A stretch of 64,000 nucleotides of DNA from Natronolimnobius baerhuensis. GTDB lineage: Archaea > Halobacteriota > Halobacteria > Halobacteriales > Natrialbaceae. The position numbers were made by a program, and so were the translations under genes. Of this stretch, positions 61,384-64,000 are shown piece after piece. The number at the start of each line of letters is the position of its first letter. Position 1 is the first letter of the stretch. The stretch covers positions 434,001 to 498,000 of the forward strand of contig NZ_MWPH01000003.1 in NCBI RefSeq assembly GCF_002177135.1, written 5' to 3'. The notes below the pieces were generated by a model. The model searched no databases and was not told the origin of the DNA. It worked only from the letters and a program-made list of their open reading frames with translations.

Positions 61384-62313
61384 ATGGAACCGGCCGACAA
61401 CTGTCGGCGCGCCGCCTCCGAAGCCGTTGCGGACGTCGAACCACCGCAGTTGCACGACCTCGTCGAAACCATTCTCGAGGAGGCCTCGATGGTCCCCGGT
61501 GTCCTTACCGTCACGAGTGCGATGCTCGCCACCACAGGGGCGGCGGACGAACCGAGCGAACACGCCGTGATCAGCCAGTGGGCGTCTGCTGTCGCCGCTG
61601 GCGATGGGGAACACGCCGAGGGAGACACCAGCAGTGAGTCTGTCCTGAACGCCACCGCCGATGAGGCCGTCTATACTATCGATGGCATTACCGAGGGACT
61701 CCTCACCCGTGCGGCAGGCGTCCAACTCATCTATGAAGGGCTTCGCCTGACGCGAACGCTAGCACACACCGAGCCATGGCTCGAGGCCGCCTCTGCCGGT
61801 GAAACGCCTGCGCCAACCGGCGCTGGCACGGCAGCGACACCTGTTGCACCCCAGTCCGATACCGACGGCGACCTCGAGATTCTCGCGGCTGACATCCTTG
61901 TTGCTCGCGGGTTCTACTTGCTTGCACGAACCGACGCTGCTGAGACTGCCGTCGAGACGGTCCAGTCGTTCGGCCGCGATCAGACACACCGACAGGACCA
62001 AACGTCAGACAGCGATGCACACGCAAGTGACACGGCTCTCTCCAACATCAATGCAAACCTCGAGCGCGATATTCTCGCGCTGGCGGTCGAAACGGGTGCT
62101 GTCGCGGTCGATGAGTCGCCTGCGGACCGGCTGACGACAGCCGCAACCGGCCTCGTTGGGACAACCGGAGCGTCGTTCCCGCCGGCCGCTCACTGGCTTG
62201 GCGATCTCGAGGCGACATTCGGCGAGACCACTGAGGCCTTCGAATTTGATCACGACGACGGCTCGCTCGAGGATCAGTCAACTGATCCAGCGACGTCTGC
62301 AACGGATCCATGA
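61384..62313 (+). CDS. DUF7114-like haloarchaeal protein
   Basis: 309 residues from ATG 61384. Helical, with CRRAASEAVADVEPPQLHDL, VETILEEASMVPGVLTVTSA, LTRAAGVQLIYEGLRLTRTL and DLEILAADILVARGFYLLAR. The pattern resembles haloarchaeal DUF7114 proteins that look distantly like polyprenyl synthetases, but the Asp-rich DDxxD motifs of such enzymes are absent here. Function not inferred. An acidic tail ends the protein. Confidence 0.6.
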   Translation: MEPADNCRRAASEAVADVEPPQLHDLVETILEEASMVPGVLTVTSAMLATTGAADEPSEHAVISQWASAVAAGDGEHAEGDTSSESVLNATADEAVYTIDGITEGLLTRAAGVQLIYEGLRLTRTLAHTEPWLEAASAGETPAPTGAGTAATPVAPQSDTDGDLEILAADILVARGFYLLARTDAAETAVETVQSFGRDQTHRQDQTSDSDAHASDTALSNINANLERDILALAVETGAVAVDESPADRLTTAATGLVGTTGASFPPAAHWLGDLEATFGETTEAFEFDHDDGSLEDQSTDPATSATDP

Positions 62314-62413
62314 TGGCTGTGGCGTTGACTCTCAGCTAGCGGTGTCATCGATACCCACGCCCGATAGCGAATCGAAACCCATAAAGACGACTCCGATCAA
62401 CAGTAAATTGCGT

Positions 62414-62484
62414 GCCTGGGTAGCTTAGCGGTAAAGCGCGTCCTTGGTAAGGACGAGAGCCCGGGTTCAAATCCCGGCCTAGGC
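62414..62484 (+). tRNA. tRNA-Thr (anticodon GGT)
   Basis: gcctgggtagcttagcggta acceptor and D-arm, anticodon arm cgtcc-ttggtaa-ggacg with GGT, T-arm cccgggttcaaatcccgg, and acceptor end cctaggc. 71 bases, no CCA encoded. A T run (ttttt) directly after it is a likely termination signal. Confidence 0.92.
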
Positions 62485-62562
62485 TTTTTGCGAGAACTCT
62501 TCTCGAGGAGCGTTGCGTCTTCGAACGGCGACTACTAGTACGACTCACGACAAAGACAGTCC

Positions 62563-63053
62563 GTGCTCGTCGTGATCTGTGGTCCGCCGGGTGCTGGCAA
62601 GACGACTATTACGAGTGCCCTCCGTCGTCACCTCGAGCGTCGCAACGTCAGTGTCCAAACACTGCATTCGGATTCGTTCTCGAGTCGGACGTACGAACAG
62701 TTGTCCGACGGGGTACGGGAGACGCCAGCGAGCGCGATTACGCTCGTCGATGGCACGTTCTATCGCCAGTGCTGGCAGGCTCAGTTTCGGGCGTTCGAGC
62801 CCGTTCGATTCGTGTACGTGACGGCGCCCTCGAGACGTGTCTCGAGCGGAACCGAACGCGTGCGGAGTCCATCGACGAGCAGGGAGTCCACGTCGTGTAC
62901 CGAGAGTTTTCGACGCCGGATGCCGACGTGCGGATCAATACTGACGAGCAGTCAGTTTCGGATGCAGTCGAGCAACTCGTGGCCGCACTCGAGGAGTGGG
63001 GGTGGCTCGAGTGCGACGGCGAGTGGTCGCCGAGTTCTGAAACAAGCGTATAG
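62563..63053 (+). pseudogene. P-loop ATPase/kinase gene broken by one-base frameshift
   Basis: GTG start at 62563. The first frame gives MLVVICGPPGAGKTTITSAL (Walker A GPPGAGKTT) up to FVYVTA near 62829, then loses sense. The next frame continues LETCLERNRTRAESIDEQG, VVYREFSTPDADVRINTDEQ, VEQLVAALEEWGWLECDGEW to a TAG at 63051-63053. Joining the two needs one extra base near 62827-62829, so the copy is a pseudogene, or the assembly has a one-base error. The joined protein of about 163 residues would be an adenylate-kinase-like or nucleotide kinase-like P-loop protein; exact function unknown. Confidence 0.65.
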
Positions 63054-63067
63054 ACGGGTTCTTAGCG

Positions 63068-64000
63068 CTACTTTCTGACGCCGGGGATTGTGAGTTCGTC
63101 CGGTCGCTCGTCAGGGACGAGTTCATCGGGGAGGATGTCCCAGTCGAGTTCGTCGGTGCCGGGTTCAGCGTTGGTTTCGAAGCCAGCTTCATCAGCCGGC
63201 GTACGCTCGCGGGCGTCCGCTGGCGGGCCGCCGTGTGCGTAGACGCCGTCGGGGTGGTCGACCGTCCAGACGTGCATCATGCAGGGGGTCCGACACGGAA
63301 TCTCGAGGTCGCCATCGGAAAAGTCCTGTTCGTAGGCCTGGCGGTAATACCACCAGGCGAAGCGGCCGGGGAGGCCGGCGTGGTAGTGCCAGGGTGAACA
63401 GCGGTCTTCGTGGCCGATGGGGCCATGGTCGTGATTGTGCTCGTCCTCATGGTCGGGGCCGTTGTAGTCGTGATCGTTGTGGCCGTTGCCGTGACCATGG
63501 CCACCGTTACCGCCGGAATCGCTGTCGCCGTCGTCGTGGCCGTACTCGTAGTCGTGATCCTCGTTTTCTGCGCGTCGTTCATTTCGCTCGTCCCAGACAG
63601 CCTCGTCGTTGTCGTACACTGCGGGTGGGTCGACTGGCTCGCCGTTGCGCGTCGCGATGAACATGACGCCGATGGATCGCCAGGAGGTGTTATCAACGAG
63701 AACGGATTCCGGGCGCTCGGGGTCGAGCACGGTGTCGTCGCCGATGTATTCCGGGTTGAGCCAGTGAGACCAGCCGTCTTCGTCGGCGACGTCGAGCGTA
63801 TCGAAGTAGGGCTTGAAGCCGGCGTCGATCAACGCGCCGACGTCGTCGTAGCGCTCCGTGAGTGTCTCGCGGACGGCAGCTTGTAGCTCCTGTGTTACCG
63901 GGTGATCGTCGTCGCAGCCGACGGTACTGGCTCCGGCACAGTAGCCCATACTCGGCCGTAACGTGGCGTCGGGACAGCGCTCGAACGCGGCTGCACCCGC
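63068..64000 (-). CDS. His/Asp-rich protein of unknown function (5' end outside window)
   Basis: The frame is open from the stop at 63068 to the window edge, so at least 310 residues; the ATG at 63949 is inside but the part before it (AAAFERCPDATLRPSMGYC) reads like protein with matching Cys content, so the gene probably starts beyond 64000. A low-complexity central run of His, Asp and Gly (HDYEYGHDDGDSDSGGNGG; HGHGNGHNDHDYNG) precedes a folded part (RCSPWHYHAGLPGRFAWWYY; CRTPCMMHVWTVDHPDGVYA) with Cys and His. Metal binding is a possibility, not shown. Confidence 0.6.
   Translation of the reverse strand, partial: AGAAAFERCPDATLRPSMGYCAGASTVGCDDDHPVTQELQAAVRETLTERYDDVGALIDAGFKPYFDTLDVADEDGWSHWLNPEYIGDDTVLDPERPESVLVDNTSWRSIGVMFIATRNGEPVDPPAVYDNDEAVWDERNERRAENEDHDYEYGHDDGDSDSGGNGGHGHGNGHNDHDYNGPDHEDEHNHDHGPIGHEDRCSPWHYHAGLPGRFAWWYYRQAYEQDFSDGDLEIPCRTPCMMHVWTVDHPDGVYAHGGPPADARERTPADEAGFETNAEPGTDELDWDILPDELVPDERPDELTIPGVRK

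Noticed and set aside
63410-63886. Hydrophobic Val-rich plus-strand frame opposite the His-rich gene
   Set aside because: It is the antisense of His/Asp codons (GTG, GTC), which gives Val runs; the minus frame has the mixed composition of a real protein.
1-64000. CRISPR array, insertion sequence or replication origin
   Set aside because: No regularly spaced repeats, transposase-like protein, terminal repeats or Orc1/Cdc6-like gene with origin repeats were seen; the only repeats are the tRNA-Asp modules, which are spaced 300 bases and lack spacer structure.

Overview
The window reads as the chromosome of a haloarchaeon, most probably of the Natrialbales/Natrialbaceae type (genus not determinable from sequence alone). 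Evidence: GC-rich coding DNA dense in CTCGAG-like codon pairs, very acidic predicted proteins, Tat signals with lipobox cysteines, TATA boxes about 28-45 bases upstream of start codons with little or no leader, HTH-10 (Bat-type) regulators, archaeal aminoacyl-tRNA synthetases, an archaeal tRNA-splicing endonuclease, an MC1 chromosomal protein, DUF7118- and HVO_0476-like families and a divergent FtsZ-like protein. It is almost entirely ordinary core chromosome: no CRISPR array, insertion sequence, transposase or replication origin was seen.

Layout. 1-3.7 kb: the end of an unknown gene, a CNNM/CorC-type CBS protein, a glutaredoxin-like/peroxiredoxin-like pair, the Sua5 tRNA-modification enzyme and a small membrane protein. 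3.8-10.3 kb: a Tat-exported amidohydrolase, an HTH-10 regulator, serB, a Tat lipoprotein and serA (serine synthesis). 10.4-17.8 kb: a DUF6498-like membrane protein, a PAS histidine kinase, hisI coupled to a coiled-coil protein, then the metY-metX methionine pair. 17.8-23.5 kb: a Cas4-like protein that appears to have lost its nuclease residues, a Cmi4-like protein, a membrane iron-sulfur (HdrD/GlpC-like) oxidoreductase, a ribbon-helix-helix protein and a membrane-anchored HTH regulator with a membrane partner. 23.5-36.2 kb: leuS, hsp20, pheA, a GAF histidine kinase, MC1, an AbrB-like protein, pheT/pheS and a Gfo/Idh/MocA oxidoreductase. 36.2-49.7 kb: an acidic hypothetical, a 46-residue ORF behind trpS, trpS, moxR, a four-gene DUF4129-DUF7269-DUF58-DUF7519 envelope operon, an FtsZ-like protein and endA. 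49.9-56.2 kb: a NucS-N/zinc-ribbon fusion, an HD phosphohydrolase, a zinc-finger protein, two tandem Pcm-like methyltransferases and a receiver/GAF/HTH-10 regulator. 56.2-64 kb: two copies of tRNA-Asp, accompanied by partial tRNA 3'-end copies, flank a chemotaxis transducer; then tRNA-Gly, nadE, a DUF7114-like protein, tRNA-Thr, a frameshifted P-loop kinase and a His-rich partial gene.

How genes work together: serA/serB and metY/metX are amino-acid pathways; leuS, pheST, trpS, sua5, endA and four tRNA genes serve translation; MoxR and the DUF58/DUF4129 operon resemble the widespread MoxR-AAA/DUF58 envelope module; two histidine kinases, three HTH-10 or membrane HTH regulators and one transducer give a sensory layer.

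The most unusual parts are the tRNA-Asp repeat region (56.4-60.0 kb), the TATA-overlapping inverted repeats shared by the amidohydrolase and the HTH-10 regulator (5.4 and 6.8 kb), a 14-bp palindrome next to the metY start, the Cas4-like protein with altered active-site positions, the NucS-N/zinc-ribbon fusion, and the Ig-like/acidic DUF4129 protein beside an FtsZ-like gene.
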